From Sphingomonas sp. (GTDB lineage: Bacteria; Pseudomonadota; Alphaproteobacteria; Sphingomonadales; Sphingomonadaceae), in contig JAHBZH010000001.1 in NCBI GenBank assembly GCA_019635535.1, positions 751,001-815,000 of the forward strand: a DNA stretch of 64,000 nt, written 5' to 3'. Within the stretch, counting starts at the first letter, position 1. Every line of letters begins with the position of its first letter. Shown piece by piece: positions 25,152-33,997 of the stretch. A model generated the notes under the pieces. It was not told the DNA's origin and made no database searches. It worked only from the letters and a program-made list of their open reading frames with translations. Both the position numbers and the translations under genes were made by a program.

Positions 25152-26579
25152 TCAGCGCGGGTCGAACCCGTAATAGCCGCACCCGGCGCGGTGGCGCTCG
25201 AGCCGGCGCAGCTCGTCGGGGTCGGCGAGCCGGTCCCAGCTTTGGACACCGTTCCTGAGATCGGCCGGGGTCAGCACCAGCGGATCCCAGACCGGCGCGC
25301 CGAGCGCGTCGTGCAGCGTGTAGGTCAGGCGCGGCGTCCGCCCCATTTCAAAGCGCATCATCCCGACATTGACGCTGCGCGACCAGGTGTCGCGGATGCG
25401 CATTTCGGGCACCTGGCGCAGCTGCTTCACCGCCGGCATCTGGGCGAGCGGGGAGCTGCCGAGATCGTACATGTCATAGCCGCCCTCGGCCGAGCGCGGG
25501 ATGCAGTTCAGTTCGCCCATGTGGGAATCGCCGGAGATGCAGACGACGCCTTCGATGCCGCGATCACGGATGAAATCGAAAATCTCGTCGCGCTCGTGCA
25601 TGTAGACGGCCCAGCTGTCGCCGCCCTCCTCGCGCTCCGCCGACGACCAGCCGCCGCCGGAGACGAGGATCTTGAACGGCGCCCGGCTGCGCTGGAGCTC
25701 GGCCTTCAGCCAGGCTTTCTGTGCCGCGCCGAGCATCGTCTTGGCGGGCGTGTCGGGGGCATCGGACGGATCGCGATGATAGCGGCCGTCGAGGATGAAG
25801 AAATCGACGCCGCCATAGCTCTGCTTGCACCAGATGCCGGGCGCCCCGTCGGAGCCGTAGGCGGGGTTCGCCCAATAGCTTTTGAACAGGCGCAGCGACT
25901 CCGCCTTGGCCGGGCTCAGGCCATCGGAATTGTTGAAGCCGAAATCGTGATCGTCCCAGGTGGCGAGCTGCGGCGTCGAGCGGAGCAGCGGCTCCAGCGA
26001 GGCGACGACGCGCTGGCGGCTGTAGAGATCGGACAGCGCCTGCGCCTGATCGCTGTCGGCGTAGATATTGTCGCCCAGCCACAGGAACATGTCCGGTTCG
26101 AGCTGGCGCACGACATCGAAGATGCGCTGATCGCGATCGAACTGGATGCGGCAGCACGAGCCGAAGGCGACGCGGAAATCGGCGCGGCCCTGCGGCGCGG
26201 TGCGGGTGCGGTGGGGCAAGGGCTGGTGGCGATCGAGGATGCCGTCATAAAGCAGCCGGTAATAATAGGTCTGGCCGGGCCGCAGCCCGTCCTGGCGCAG
26301 CGTGACGCAGAAATCCTCCTCGGCCCGCGCCATGGCGGAAACGCCGCGGACGGCATCGGTGAAGTCGCGGTCGGTCGCATATTCGAGCTGGACCGGAAAG
26401 GCGCCGCTGGCCCGTGCCCAGATGGTGATATGGTTCGGCCCCGGCGCCCCGACCATCGGCCCGGCCAGCGAACGGGGGTAGCCGAGCGTTTCGGCAAGGC
26501 CGCGCGGGGCGAGCGACAGCAGGACGGAGGCGAGGCCGCTCTGGAGGAGCAGACGTCGCCGGATGGGCCATGGAGTCAT
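25152..26579 (-). CDS. PhoD-like alkaline phosphatase, Tat-exported
   Basis: The 475-residue product starts with a twin-arginine-type signal (RRRLLLQSGLASVLLS). It has PhoD metallophosphatase motifs: VAFGSCC with the metal-binding Cys, WLGDNIYAD, TWDDHDFG and ISGDSHMGE. PhoD enzymes are periplasmic, need iron and calcium, and cleave phosphomonoesters or diesters. I placed the start at 26579, where the signal peptide begins. It is last in an operon with a TonB receptor and an organophosphate-type permease, so it probably removes phosphates from inositol phosphates or related esters. Confidence 0.9.
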   Translation of the reverse strand: MTPWPIRRRLLLQSGLASVLLSLAPRGLAETLGYPRSLAGPMVGAPGPNHITIWARASGAFPVQLEYATDRDFTDAVRGVSAMARAEEDFCVTLRQDGLRPGQTYYYRLLYDGILDRHQPLPHRTRTAPQGRADFRVAFGSCCRIQFDRDQRIFDVVRQLEPDMFLWLGDNIYADSDQAQALSDLYSRQRVVASLEPLLRSTPQLATWDDHDFGFNNSDGLSPAKAESLRLFKSYWANPAYGSDGAPGIWCKQSYGGVDFFILDGRYHRDPSDAPDTPAKTMLGAAQKAWLKAELQRSRAPFKILVSGGGWSSAEREEGGDSWAVYMHERDEIFDFIRDRGIEGVVCISGDSHMGELNCIPRSAEGGYDMYDLGSSPLAQMPAVKQLRQVPEMRIRDTWSRSVNVGMMRFEMGRTPRLTYTLHDALGAPVWDPLVLTPADLRNGVQSWDRLADPDELRRLERHRAGCGYYGFDPR

Positions 26580-26607
26580 GCCGAACCCTTTCTCAATGTC
26601 CCAAAGC

Positions 26608-27954
26608 TCAATCCCGAAGTTTCGTCCGCCACAGGGTCGCGGCCAGCAGGGTAGAGAGCACCGAGCAGCCGATCCAGAACCAGATCGCCGGCCCGAAATC
26701 ATAGATTCGGGTGCCATCGACCATCGTCGTGCCGCGCTCGATCAGGATGCCCGACACCTGCTCCTGGATGCCGGCGCCGATATAGGAGAAGACGCCGATC
26801 ACCCCCATGGCGGCGCCAGCCACGCGCTTGGGCGCGATATCGACGGCGAAGAGCCCGCCCAGCGAGGTGACGAGACCGGTCAGGCCCATGCCGAAGAGCA
26901 GCATGCCCACGGACAGGCTCACAATGCCGGCGGGCCCGAAGAAAATGATCACCAGCCCGATCACCTCGATTATCCCGAACAACAGGTTGGCGGGTGGACG
27001 GCGTGCGGAAAAGAGCTTGTCGGAAATGAACCCGAAGGCGACCGCGCCGACGATACCGGCCAGCGTGCTCAGCATCAGCATGGTGCCCGCCGCCGGCAGG
27101 CTGAAGCCGCGCGCCTCCTGGAGATAGAGGATGCCCCAGCTGTTGATCGCATAGCGGGTGACGTAGGTCAGCGCGCTGGCCAGCGCGAGCACCCAGATCG
27201 CCGGGATCTTCAGGATCGAGAATTGCAGGCCGAGGACGGAGGAGGCGCTGGCCTTCGGCCCCTCCTCGTAGAAATCCTGCTTCCATTCGTTGACGCTGGG
27301 CAGGCCCATCGTCTGCGGCCGGTCGCGCAGCAGCCACCAGGCGCCGATCGCGGTGACGACGCCGATCAGGCCCGGGCCCCAGAAGCCCCAGCGCCAGCCG
27401 GCGACGGCGACGAGCGTGCCGACGACGAGGAAGGTCAGCCCCTCGCCGATCGAATGGGCGGTGCTCCAGATGCCGTAGGTCCGGCCGCGCTCGCGGTTGG
27501 AGAACCAGGCGGTCATCGCCACCACCCCGCCGGGCGCGCCGAAGCTCTGGAACCAGCCGTTCAACCCCCAGATGACCGCCGCAGCGATGACCGTGCCGGT
27601 AAAGCCCATGGCGATGTTGCACAAAGCGGTGAGCAGGAAGGCGGCGGTGAGGAAGCGCCGCATGTTGGCATGGTCGGCGAGGAAGCCGTTGGTCAGCTTG
27701 CCGATCGCATAGGTGTAGAACAAGGCCGAGCCGATGAAGCCAAGCTCGGCGGCGGTGAAGATGCCCTCGTCGATGAGCGGCTTCTTCACCACGCCGAGCG
27801 CGAGGCGGCAGGTGTAGATGAGGCCGTAGCCGAGCGTGATCGCGATCATCACCCGGATGCGGTGGCGCCGGAACAGGGCGTCCACCGCGGCGGTGTCGGT
27901 CAACGGCGGCGCATCCCGGCCGGTCGCGAAGAAACGGCCGAGAGTTCCGATCAT
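26608..27954 (-). CDS. MFS permease of the organophosphate:phosphate antiporter type
   Basis: The 448-residue product has twelve predicted membrane helices. Its N-terminal pattern is GlpT/UhpT/UhpC-like: GYGLIYTCRLALGVVKKPLI, then ELGFIGSALFYTYAIGKLTNGFLADH. Family members exchange phosphate esters such as glycerol-3-phosphate or hexose phosphate for phosphate. No other transporter for inositol is in the locus, so this gene is the best candidate to bring inositol or an inositol phosphate across the inner membrane. It is followed 28 bases later by the PhoD-like gene and lies 45 bases after the receptor. Confidence 0.88.
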   Translation of the reverse strand: MIGTLGRFFATGRDAPPLTDTAAVDALFRRHRIRVMIAITLGYGLIYTCRLALGVVKKPLIDEGIFTAAELGFIGSALFYTYAIGKLTNGFLADHANMRRFLTAAFLLTALCNIAMGFTGTVIAAAVIWGLNGWFQSFGAPGGVVAMTAWFSNRERGRTYGIWSTAHSIGEGLTFLVVGTLVAVAGWRWGFWGPGLIGVVTAIGAWWLLRDRPQTMGLPSVNEWKQDFYEEGPKASASSVLGLQFSILKIPAIWVLALASALTYVTRYAINSWGILYLQEARGFSLPAAGTMLMLSTLAGIVGAVAFGFISDKLFSARRPPANLLFGIIEVIGLVIIFFGPAGIVSLSVGMLLFGMGLTGLVTSLGGLFAVDIAPKRVAGAAMGVIGVFSYIGAGIQEQVSGILIERGTTMVDGTRIYDFGPAIWFWIGCSVLSTLLAATLWRTKLRD

Positions 27955-27999
27955 ATCCGCACCTCGCTTGCCTGCCGGATCACCCGCGCCGCGCCGCCG

Positions 28000-30543
28000 C
28001 TACAGCCGGAACTGGATGCCGCCCCGCACAGAATAGCCGTAACGCTCGATCTCATCGAGCCGCCGCGGCACACCCTGATAGAAGCGGTTGGGCGCGTCGT
28101 TGAGGTTGGAGCCTTCCACGAAGATGTTGATGTTGCGCGTGATGTCATAGCCGATGCGCGCGTCCCACTGGTGGAAATTGGCGACGTACATGTCGGTATC
28201 GGGGTCCTCGCCAAGCTCCAGCAGATAAGCCGAGCGATAGGTATAGGCGACCCGCGCGGACAGGCCGAACTTCTCGAAGGCGAGATAGGCCGACGCCACC
28301 CGGTCGGACTGGCTGGCGAGCCGCAGCCGCTCGTCGGGGCGGCCGGGAATGCCGTTCGCCCGGCTGCGCACGAAGGTCAGGCTGCCGCCGATGCTGAACC
28401 CGTCGAGCGGGGAGGGGAGGAAGGACAGCTCGTACTGGGCGTTGAACTCGATGCCCCGGACGGTGGCGCTGTCGGCGTTGACCGGGCGCGTCACCTGGGC
28501 GTCGACGAGCGCCTGGCCGGCGAAGGTGCCGCTTTCCTCGGTCGTCGCGCTGAAGATCGGGTTGCTGATGTCCTTGTAGAAGGCGGCGACGCTGACGATG
28601 CCGCGCCGGCCGATATAATATTCGGCGGAAACGTCGAGGTTGGTCGATCCCAGCGGGCGCAGCGCCGGATTGCCCAGCTCGACCTCGTTGTCCTCGGTGT
28701 TGACCACGGTGGTGGGCGCGAGCTGCTCGTAGTTCGGGCGGCCGATCGCGCGGGTGATCGCCGCGCGCAGCACCAGGTTGCGGGCGGCGTTGAGGCGCAG
28801 GTTGAGGCCGGGGAACCAGTCCGTATAGCTCTGCGATCCGAACGTGTCGTAGCCGCGATCGAGATCGGCGAGCGTATAGGTGTCGAGCACCGCGGTCGCG
28901 GCATAGTCGCTCTTGGTATGCTCGACGCGCACGCCGGGAATGACGGTGAGGTTGCCGAAGCGCAATGTCGCCATCGCATAGCCGGCGATGATCCGCTCGT
29001 TGATCCGGTAGTCCGCCGCCAGGCTGTCGCCGACCGTGCCCGCGACATCGACCTCGAAATCGTTGATGTTGCTGCGGAAGAAGCTGTCGGCGACGCTGCG
29101 GCTCACGGTCGGGCCGAACGGGAAGCGGGTGCCGTAGATGCTGGCGATCGGCGCGCCGAGCACGTCGGCGAGGGTCAGATCGCCATCATAGCCGTCGTAG
29201 ACGGTCGCGTTCTCGTCGTTGGTCTTGTTGCGGTCGGTGAGCTTGAGACCGAACTGGAGCGTCGAATCGTCGCCGATGCCGATCGGGGTGCGGAAATCGA
29301 TCCGCGCCTGCCACAGGGTCTCCTGCGCGCGCCGGCTTTCGTAGCTGGTCTCGTCGAACTCGTAATTGGCCGGATCGAAGGCGGCGGGATCGGAGAAGAA
29401 TTGCGGGATCGATCCGGAGAGGTCGTAGCGGCCGCTCAGTTCCTCCGCCTCGAATTTCCATTCGTCGCGGTTGGGATCGCGCTTGCGGGCGCGGGTGTAG
29501 CTGCCCTCGATGCGCAGCCAGCTCGGCCCCAGGTCGAACTCGCCGCCGATCGAGGCGGTGATGGTGTTTGAATTCTCGGAGCGGCTGCGCAGCGCGCGGG
29601 TGCCGTCCGCCTCGGCGAAGTTGCCGCTGGTGGCGGTCTGGTTGGTGATCTCGTCCTCGTCCAGCTCGACGCCGAAGCCGGGGCGGGCCTCCGAATCGTT
29701 GAAGCGCGAATAGAGGAGGCGCGCGAAGGTGCGCACGTCGTCGTTCGGCCGCCAGTCGAGGTTGAGGACGGCGCCATAGCGTTCGCGCCGGGTCTGGTAC
29801 TGGCGCAGCGTCTGCTCCAGCGGCAGCTCGAAACCGTTCACCTCTTCCCAGCTTCCGCCCGACTGGATGTTCTGCGGGGCGATGAAGCGGCGGGAATAAT
29901 TGCCGGCGATGACGATGCCGAACTGGCGGCCGGGACCGAAGCGGGTGCCGAGCGAGCCGTCGAACTCATACGGATTGCCGTCGGCGATCTGGTTGTAGCC
30001 ATAGGCGCCGCGCAGGCTGCCGAAGGTGCGCGGGCGATCGAAAGCGGTGACCGTCTCGATGTTCGCGGAGCCGGCGATGGCGTTGGCGTCGAGATCGGGG
30101 GTCAGCGTCTTGACGACGGTGACCGCGCCGACCAGCGCGGAGGGGATGTCGTCCAGTTTGACCTGGCGCGCGTCCGGTTCCGGCGCCGCCGCGGTCTGGC
30201 CATTGAGAGTGACGTTCAGCAGGTCCGGCGAGACGCCACGCACGGTGAGGTAACGGCCTTCGCCCTGGTCGTTCTGGACGCTGATGCCGGGCAGGCGGCG
30301 CACCGTCTCCGCGACATTCTGGTCGGGCAGGCGGCCGATATCGTCGGCGCGCACCTGGTTGACCTGGTTGTCCGCCTCGCGCTGCGCATCGATCGCGGCG
30401 CGGTCGGCAGCGCGACGGCCGGTTATGACGATGTCCTCGTCGCCCGGCTGGCCTGCACCGTCCTGGGCGAACACAGCAGCCGGTGACAAAAAGCAGGATG
30501 TGACGAGCAAAAGCTTGAGAACGGATTTGCGGCCGCGGACCAT
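28000..30543 (-). CDS. TonB-dependent receptor, large, with phytase gene divergent
   Basis: The 847-residue product has a signal peptide ending near VFAQDG and a TonB box-like EDIVITGRR. The plug has NVAETVRRLPGISVQNDQGEG and RYLTVRGVSPDLLNVTLNGQ, and a C-terminal barrel ends YSVRGGIQFRL. I set the start at ATG 30543, which has GGGAGGG upstream and opens on the signal peptide; an ATG 90 bases earlier gives an implausible N-terminus. It is the first gene of a receptor-permease-PhoD operon. TonB receptor genes next to beta-propeller phytase genes have been noted in other proteobacteria, which supports phytate uptake or binding as its job. Confidence 0.9.
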   Translation of the reverse strand: MVRGRKSVLKLLLVTSCFLSPAAVFAQDGAGQPGDEDIVITGRRAADRAAIDAQREADNQVNQVRADDIGRLPDQNVAETVRRLPGISVQNDQGEGRYLTVRGVSPDLLNVTLNGQTAAAPEPDARQVKLDDIPSALVGAVTVVKTLTPDLDANAIAGSANIETVTAFDRPRTFGSLRGAYGYNQIADGNPYEFDGSLGTRFGPGRQFGIVIAGNYSRRFIAPQNIQSGGSWEEVNGFELPLEQTLRQYQTRRERYGAVLNLDWRPNDDVRTFARLLYSRFNDSEARPGFGVELDEDEITNQTATSGNFAEADGTRALRSRSENSNTITASIGGEFDLGPSWLRIEGSYTRARKRDPNRDEWKFEAEELSGRYDLSGSIPQFFSDPAAFDPANYEFDETSYESRRAQETLWQARIDFRTPIGIGDDSTLQFGLKLTDRNKTNDENATVYDGYDGDLTLADVLGAPIASIYGTRFPFGPTVSRSVADSFFRSNINDFEVDVAGTVGDSLAADYRINERIIAGYAMATLRFGNLTVIPGVRVEHTKSDYAATAVLDTYTLADLDRGYDTFGSQSYTDWFPGLNLRLNAARNLVLRAAITRAIGRPNYEQLAPTTVVNTEDNEVELGNPALRPLGSTNLDVSAEYYIGRRGIVSVAAFYKDISNPIFSATTEESGTFAGQALVDAQVTRPVNADSATVRGIEFNAQYELSFLPSPLDGFSIGGSLTFVRSRANGIPGRPDERLRLASQSDRVASAYLAFEKFGLSARVAYTYRSAYLLELGEDPDTDMYVANFHQWDARIGYDITRNINIFVEGSNLNDAPNRFYQGVPRRLDEIERYGYSVRGGIQFRL

Positions 30544-30615
30544 GGGTTCCCTCCCCTGTGAAAGCCTCGACTTTGATCGCCGATGTGACTCGTTCCAGGC
30601 GATCATATGAACAGA

Positions 30616-30643
30616 AATTCCATAATGCAACAAAATTGGAATT
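30616..30643. promoter_or_regulatory. Inverted repeat between divergent receptor and phytase genes
   Basis: AATTCCA at 30616-30622 and TGGAATT at 30637-30643 form a perfect 7-bp inverted pair with a 14-base AT-rich spacer. It sits between the receptor operon start (30543) and the phytase start (30716) and could be one operator controlling both. The arms contain TTCC and GGAA, the IolR half-sites, but in the opposite order, so a different regulator may act here. Confidence 0.45.
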
Positions 30644-30715
30644 ACCCTTGCAAGATTTGGCCGGCATCCCTACCGATAAGGCCGTTCAGACCCGATTTTC
30701 GGAGGAGAGGCCATT

Positions 30716-32809
30716 ATGACACCCCCCCGGCCACGCACCATCCGGCTCGCCGCTAGCGGCCTGCTGTTACAGATTTCGGTCATCGCGGCCTCTGCGGCGA
30801 CGCAGGCCCAGGCACAGGCTCCCGGGTCGGTTGAGACCTCCGCCGTTACCGCGACGATCGCCTCCGAACCGGTCGCGCAGGGTGAGCCCAATATGGGCGT
30901 GATCGCCGCCGATCCGGCCGCGTCGGGCGGGGCGCGAATCATCGGAACGGGCGAGATGGGCGGCCTGGAGCTTTACGACCTGGCCGGCCGCCGGACCGGC
31001 ACGGTCGCGGCCGGCGAAGCGGTGGGCCTCGATATTCGCGCGGGCATCCCGTTCGGCAATGGCACCGCGACGATCGTCGCTTCGACGGACGTCACCACCA
31101 ACCTGCTCCGCCTTTATGCCCTGGAGAATGGCAGCCTGCGCGAAATCACGGCGCGCGCCATCGAACTCGGCTTCGCGGCGGAGGGCGTCTGTCTTCATCG
31201 CAGTTCGCATGACGGGGCTCTCTATGCCTTCGTCGTCGGCGATGGCGGCGAGGTCGAACAGATGATGCTGTTCGCCACACCGGACGGCCGGATGGACGCG
31301 CGGCGGGTGCGGCCCTTGCCGTTGCCCTCGCCGGTCACCCATTGCGTCGCCGACGATCGCAGCGGCGACGTCTATGTCTCGCACGAGGCGGCTGGCATCT
31401 GGCGCTTCGACGCCAATCCGGAGGCGGATGCCGCGCCTGCGCTGATCGACGCGGTGCGCCTGGGCAATATTGGCGAGGAGGTGAGCGGCCTGGCGCTTTA
31501 TGACGGGGGCGAGGGTGCGCGCTGGCTGATCGCGTCGGATGTCGCCGCCGGACGGTTGCTCGTCTACGATCGGAGCAACGATCATCGCTTCGCCGGGGCC
31601 GTCGCCCTGCGCGCGCCGGATGGCGGCGAGATCGAGGAGGCTGGTGGCCTCTACGGCACCAGCGCGCCGCTCGGCGCCGCGTTGCCTGCGGGCGGTCTGC
31701 TCGTCTCAAATGAAGGCGGCCGAAATTATAGCCTGTTCGGCTTCGATCGGATCGCCACCGCGCTCGGGATCAATGCGGGGACGCCGCAGGGCGTCGCCCA
31801 ACCCTCGGCGCCGCCTTTCCCCGCCGTCCGCGCGCGGGTCGAGACGGTGCGGGTGCCCTCCCATGGAGACGCCGCCGACGATCCGGCGATCTGGGTCAAT
31901 CCGGACGATCCCGCCGCCAGCCTGGTGATCGGCACCAACAAGCGCGCCGGCCTCCACGTCTACAACATGCGCGGCGAGGAGCTTTATTTCGCGCAGGACG
32001 GCAAGATGAACAATGTCGACCTGCGCGGCGGCTTCCGGCTCGGCGGGCGCGACGTGGTGCTGGTGACGGCGGGCAACCGGACGACGCTGGGCGTCTCGAT
32101 CTACACGCTCGACACGGCGACCGGGCGGCTGACCGACGTCGCCGACGGGGTGCAGGCGAGCGGCCTCTCCGATCCCTATGGTTCGTGCATGTACCGCAGC
32201 CGTTCGGGCCGCACCTATCTGTTCCTCGGCGATCCCGACGGGCTGGTGCGTCAGTGGGAGCTGGTCGCCACCCCGGCCGGCCGGGTCAGCCTCCGCCAGG
32301 TGCGCGACATCCGCTTCGGCAGCCAGACCGAGGGCTGCGTCGCCGACGACGAGACCGGCGTCCTCTATGTGGCGGAGGAGGATGTCGGCCTGTGGCGCCT
32401 CAATGCCGAGCCGCGCGGGGCGGAGCAGCGCCGCTCGATCGACACGGTCGCCGGCAATCCCCATATCCGCGACGACCTGGAGGGCGTCGGCATTTACGAT
32501 CTGGGTAGCGGCCGCGGCTATCTCGTCGTTTCGAGTCAAGGCAACGACAGCTATGCGGTCTATCGCCGCGAAGGAAACCAGGAGTATCTCGGCTCCTTCA
32601 TCGTCGTCGCCGACGGTGCCGCGGGCATCGACGGCATTTCCGAAACGGACGGCCTGGAGGTCACCAGCCGCAACCTCGGTCCAGGCTTCGAGCATGGCGG
32701 TATGGTTGCGCAGGACGGCCGCAACGTCCTTCCCGCCGAGACCCAGAATTTCAAGATCGTCTCATGGACCGACATCGCCGCCGCACTGAATCTGGAAATG
32801 CGGCGGTGA
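30716..32809 (+). CDS. Tandem-domain beta-propeller phytase
   Basis: The 697-residue product has a signal peptide (to about residue 35) and two beta-propeller phytase domains. The second (about 385-690) is canonical, with DDPAIWVNPDDP, KMNNVDLR, SQTEGCVADD, YVAEEDVGLWR and SSQGNDSYAVYRREG, which hold the calcium- and phosphate-binding acidic residues. The first (about 50-345) is degenerate but keeps a similar repeat (EGVCLHRSSHDGALYAF, YVSHEAAGIWRFDA). In dual-domain enzymes the incomplete domain aids activity on intermediates. Beta-propeller phytases need calcium and release phosphate from alternate positions of phytate, leaving a trisphosphate. A strong site (GGAGGAGAGG) precedes the ATG. 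Confidence 0.93.
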   Translation: MTPPRPRTIRLAASGLLLQISVIAASAATQAQAQAPGSVETSAVTATIASEPVAQGEPNMGVIAADPAASGGARIIGTGEMGGLELYDLAGRRTGTVAAGEAVGLDIRAGIPFGNGTATIVASTDVTTNLLRLYALENGSLREITARAIELGFAAEGVCLHRSSHDGALYAFVVGDGGEVEQMMLFATPDGRMDARRVRPLPLPSPVTHCVADDRSGDVYVSHEAAGIWRFDANPEADAAPALIDAVRLGNIGEEVSGLALYDGGEGARWLIASDVAAGRLLVYDRSNDHRFAGAVALRAPDGGEIEEAGGLYGTSAPLGAALPAGGLLVSNEGGRNYSLFGFDRIATALGINAGTPQGVAQPSAPPFPAVRARVETVRVPSHGDAADDPAIWVNPDDPAASLVIGTNKRAGLHVYNMRGEELYFAQDGKMNNVDLRGGFRLGGRDVVLVTAGNRTTLGVSIYTLDTATGRLTDVADGVQASGLSDPYGSCMYRSRSGRTYLFLGDPDGLVRQWELVATPAGRVSLRQVRDIRFGSQTEGCVADDETGVLYVAEEDVGLWRLNAEPRGAEQRRSIDTVAGNPHIRDDLEGVGIYDLGSGRGYLVVSSQGNDSYAVYRREGNQEYLGSFIVVADGAAGIDGISETDGLEVTSRNLGPGFEHGGMVAQDGRNVLPAETQNFKIVSWTDIAAALNLEMRR

Positions 32810-32999
32810 CGGACGTCGCTCTTCGTCTCCGCGCCACCTGAAACATCCGGAACAGGCGCCAGGCCAAACCAAAAGGACGCGACTCCCCCGAACGATCCGG
32901 GGCTCCTCGCAATGGTGAAAGGGGTACTGTCAGACCAATGTGGCAGTGTCCGGGCGGCGCTGGTAGTCAGCACGGATGAGCCGCCGATCGAGGGCCAAC
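32810..32999. other. Gap after the phytase gene with one IS-end remnant
   Basis: No gene is seen in these 190 bases. A short GC hairpin (CCCCG at about 32886, CGGGG at about 32898) may aid termination of the phytase transcript but has no T-run. At 32922-32940 lies GGGTACTGTCAGACCAATG, a variant of the IS6 ends seen at 7854 and 33163, marking a further partial IS or an old junction. Confidence 0.4.
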
Positions 33000-33162
33000 T
33001 CAAGCCGTGGTTGTGAGTGCGATATCCAATTCTTGGATCATCGCTTCGCGCATTCGGAACTTCTGGACCTTGCCGGTCACCGTCATCGGATAGGCGGCCA
33101 CCAGACGGACGTGCCGAGGAATCTTCTGGTGGGAGATTTGCCCTTCGCAAAAGCGCCGAATG
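33000..33162 (-). pseudogene. C-terminal remnant of an acyl-CoA synthetase (AMP-binding family)
   Basis: The minus-strand frame encodes IRRFCEGQISHQKIPRHVRL then VAAYPMTVTGKVQKFRMREA and a stop at 33000. This is the hallmark end of AMP-dependent acyl-CoA synthetases, including the TGKVQK loop with the catalytic Lys. The match stops exactly where the IS terminal repeat begins at 33163, so the remaining 90 percent of the gene was lost at the IS junction. The fragment is not expected to be functional. Confidence 0.85.
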
Positions 33163-33997
33163 GGTGCTGTCAGTCTAATGCGAACTTGTCTCTGATGGTC
33201 GCACCTTTGGTTCGAAGGATGGGATTCAGCCGGCAACGGCCCGCCATTCGGCGAACGCTGCGGCACGGCGCTGTTTGAAGGTCTGACGATCGACGAGATG
33301 GCGTTCGAGGTTGAAGTGGTTGTGGACGTTGGCATGGACCGAAGCGAACATCTGTAACGATTTCATTCGCCGAAATCTGAGCATCGCACGCTCGCGTCGT
33401 CGGAACGGCAAGTGGCTATTCTCAGCCCGATTGTTGAGCCACTGGCCCATCTCGCGACGGTGGGTATTGCCCAAGTCACGCATGGCCGCCGGATAGGACC
33501 GCAGCCCATCGGTGACGATGGCCTCAGGGCGACCATGACGCTTCAGCGCCTTCTTCATGAAGGTCAGCGCAGCGGCTTTGTCCCTGGTCCTGGTGACGAA
33601 ACTCTCGAGCACCTCACCCTCGTGATCAACGGCGCGCCAGAGGTACACCATCTCGCCGTTCAACTTCACAAACATCTCATCCAGGTGCCAGCGCCAGTGA
33701 CGGAAGCCACGCATCCGCGAAACACGCTGACCCCGGATCTCGCTCGCGAACATCGGGCCGAACCGATTCCACCAGAAACGCACGGTCTCATGGCAAAGAT
33801 CGATGCCACGCTCGAACAGCAGATCCTCCACGTTCCGAAGCGACAGCGGAAAGCGCACGTACATCAGCACCACCAGGCGGATCACCTCGGGTGACGAGTT
33901 GAAATACCGGAACGGGCTAGCTCGCTTGCGGGGACGTGGCATCCCACCCTGCTAAATCGGTGTCGTTACCGATCGGTGCATTTGCTCTGACAGACCC
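33163..33997 (-). mobile_element. IS6-family insertion sequence, right copy
   Basis: The low-coordinate end at 33163-33192 is identical over 30 bases to the low-coordinate end of the IS at 7854. The other end at about 33983-33997 (GCTCTGACAGACCC) is an inverted match to GGGT.CTGTCAG. The transposase runs on the minus strand. One flank is an acyl-CoA synthetase fragment and the other a DUF2924 fragment, unrelated genes. The copy therefore marks a deletion or recombination junction, typical of IS6-family action. Confidence 0.78.
33226..33942 (-). CDS. IS6-family transposase (right copy)
   Basis: The 238-residue DDE enzyme has HLDEMFVKLNG, IVTDGLRSYPAAM and NNRAENSHLPFRRRER, supplying the catalytic Asp, Asp and Glu. 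A helix-turn-helix is near the start (RNVEDLLFERGIDLCHETVR). It resembles the IS6100/IS26 group. It is full length and unbroken. It differs substantially from the left-copy enzyme, so the two elements are not simple duplicates even though one end is identical. Confidence 0.93.
   Translation of the reverse strand: MPRPRKRASPFRYFNSSPEVIRLVVLMYVRFPLSLRNVEDLLFERGIDLCHETVRFWWNRFGPMFASEIRGQRVSRMRGFRHWRWHLDEMFVKLNGEMVYLWRAVDHEGEVLESFVTRTRDKAAALTFMKKALKRHGRPEAIVTDGLRSYPAAMRDLGNTHRREMGQWLNNRAENSHLPFRRRERAMLRFRRMKSLQMFASVHANVHNHFNLERHLVDRQTFKQRRAAAFAEWRAVAG

Noticed and set aside
26563..29571. A 1002-codon plus-strand frame opposite the permease and TonB receptor genes
   Set aside because: It is a GC-driven antisense shadow: no domain resemblance, biased to Ala, Gly, Arg and Asp, and both strands cannot be read as proteins here when the minus strand shows clear family motifs.
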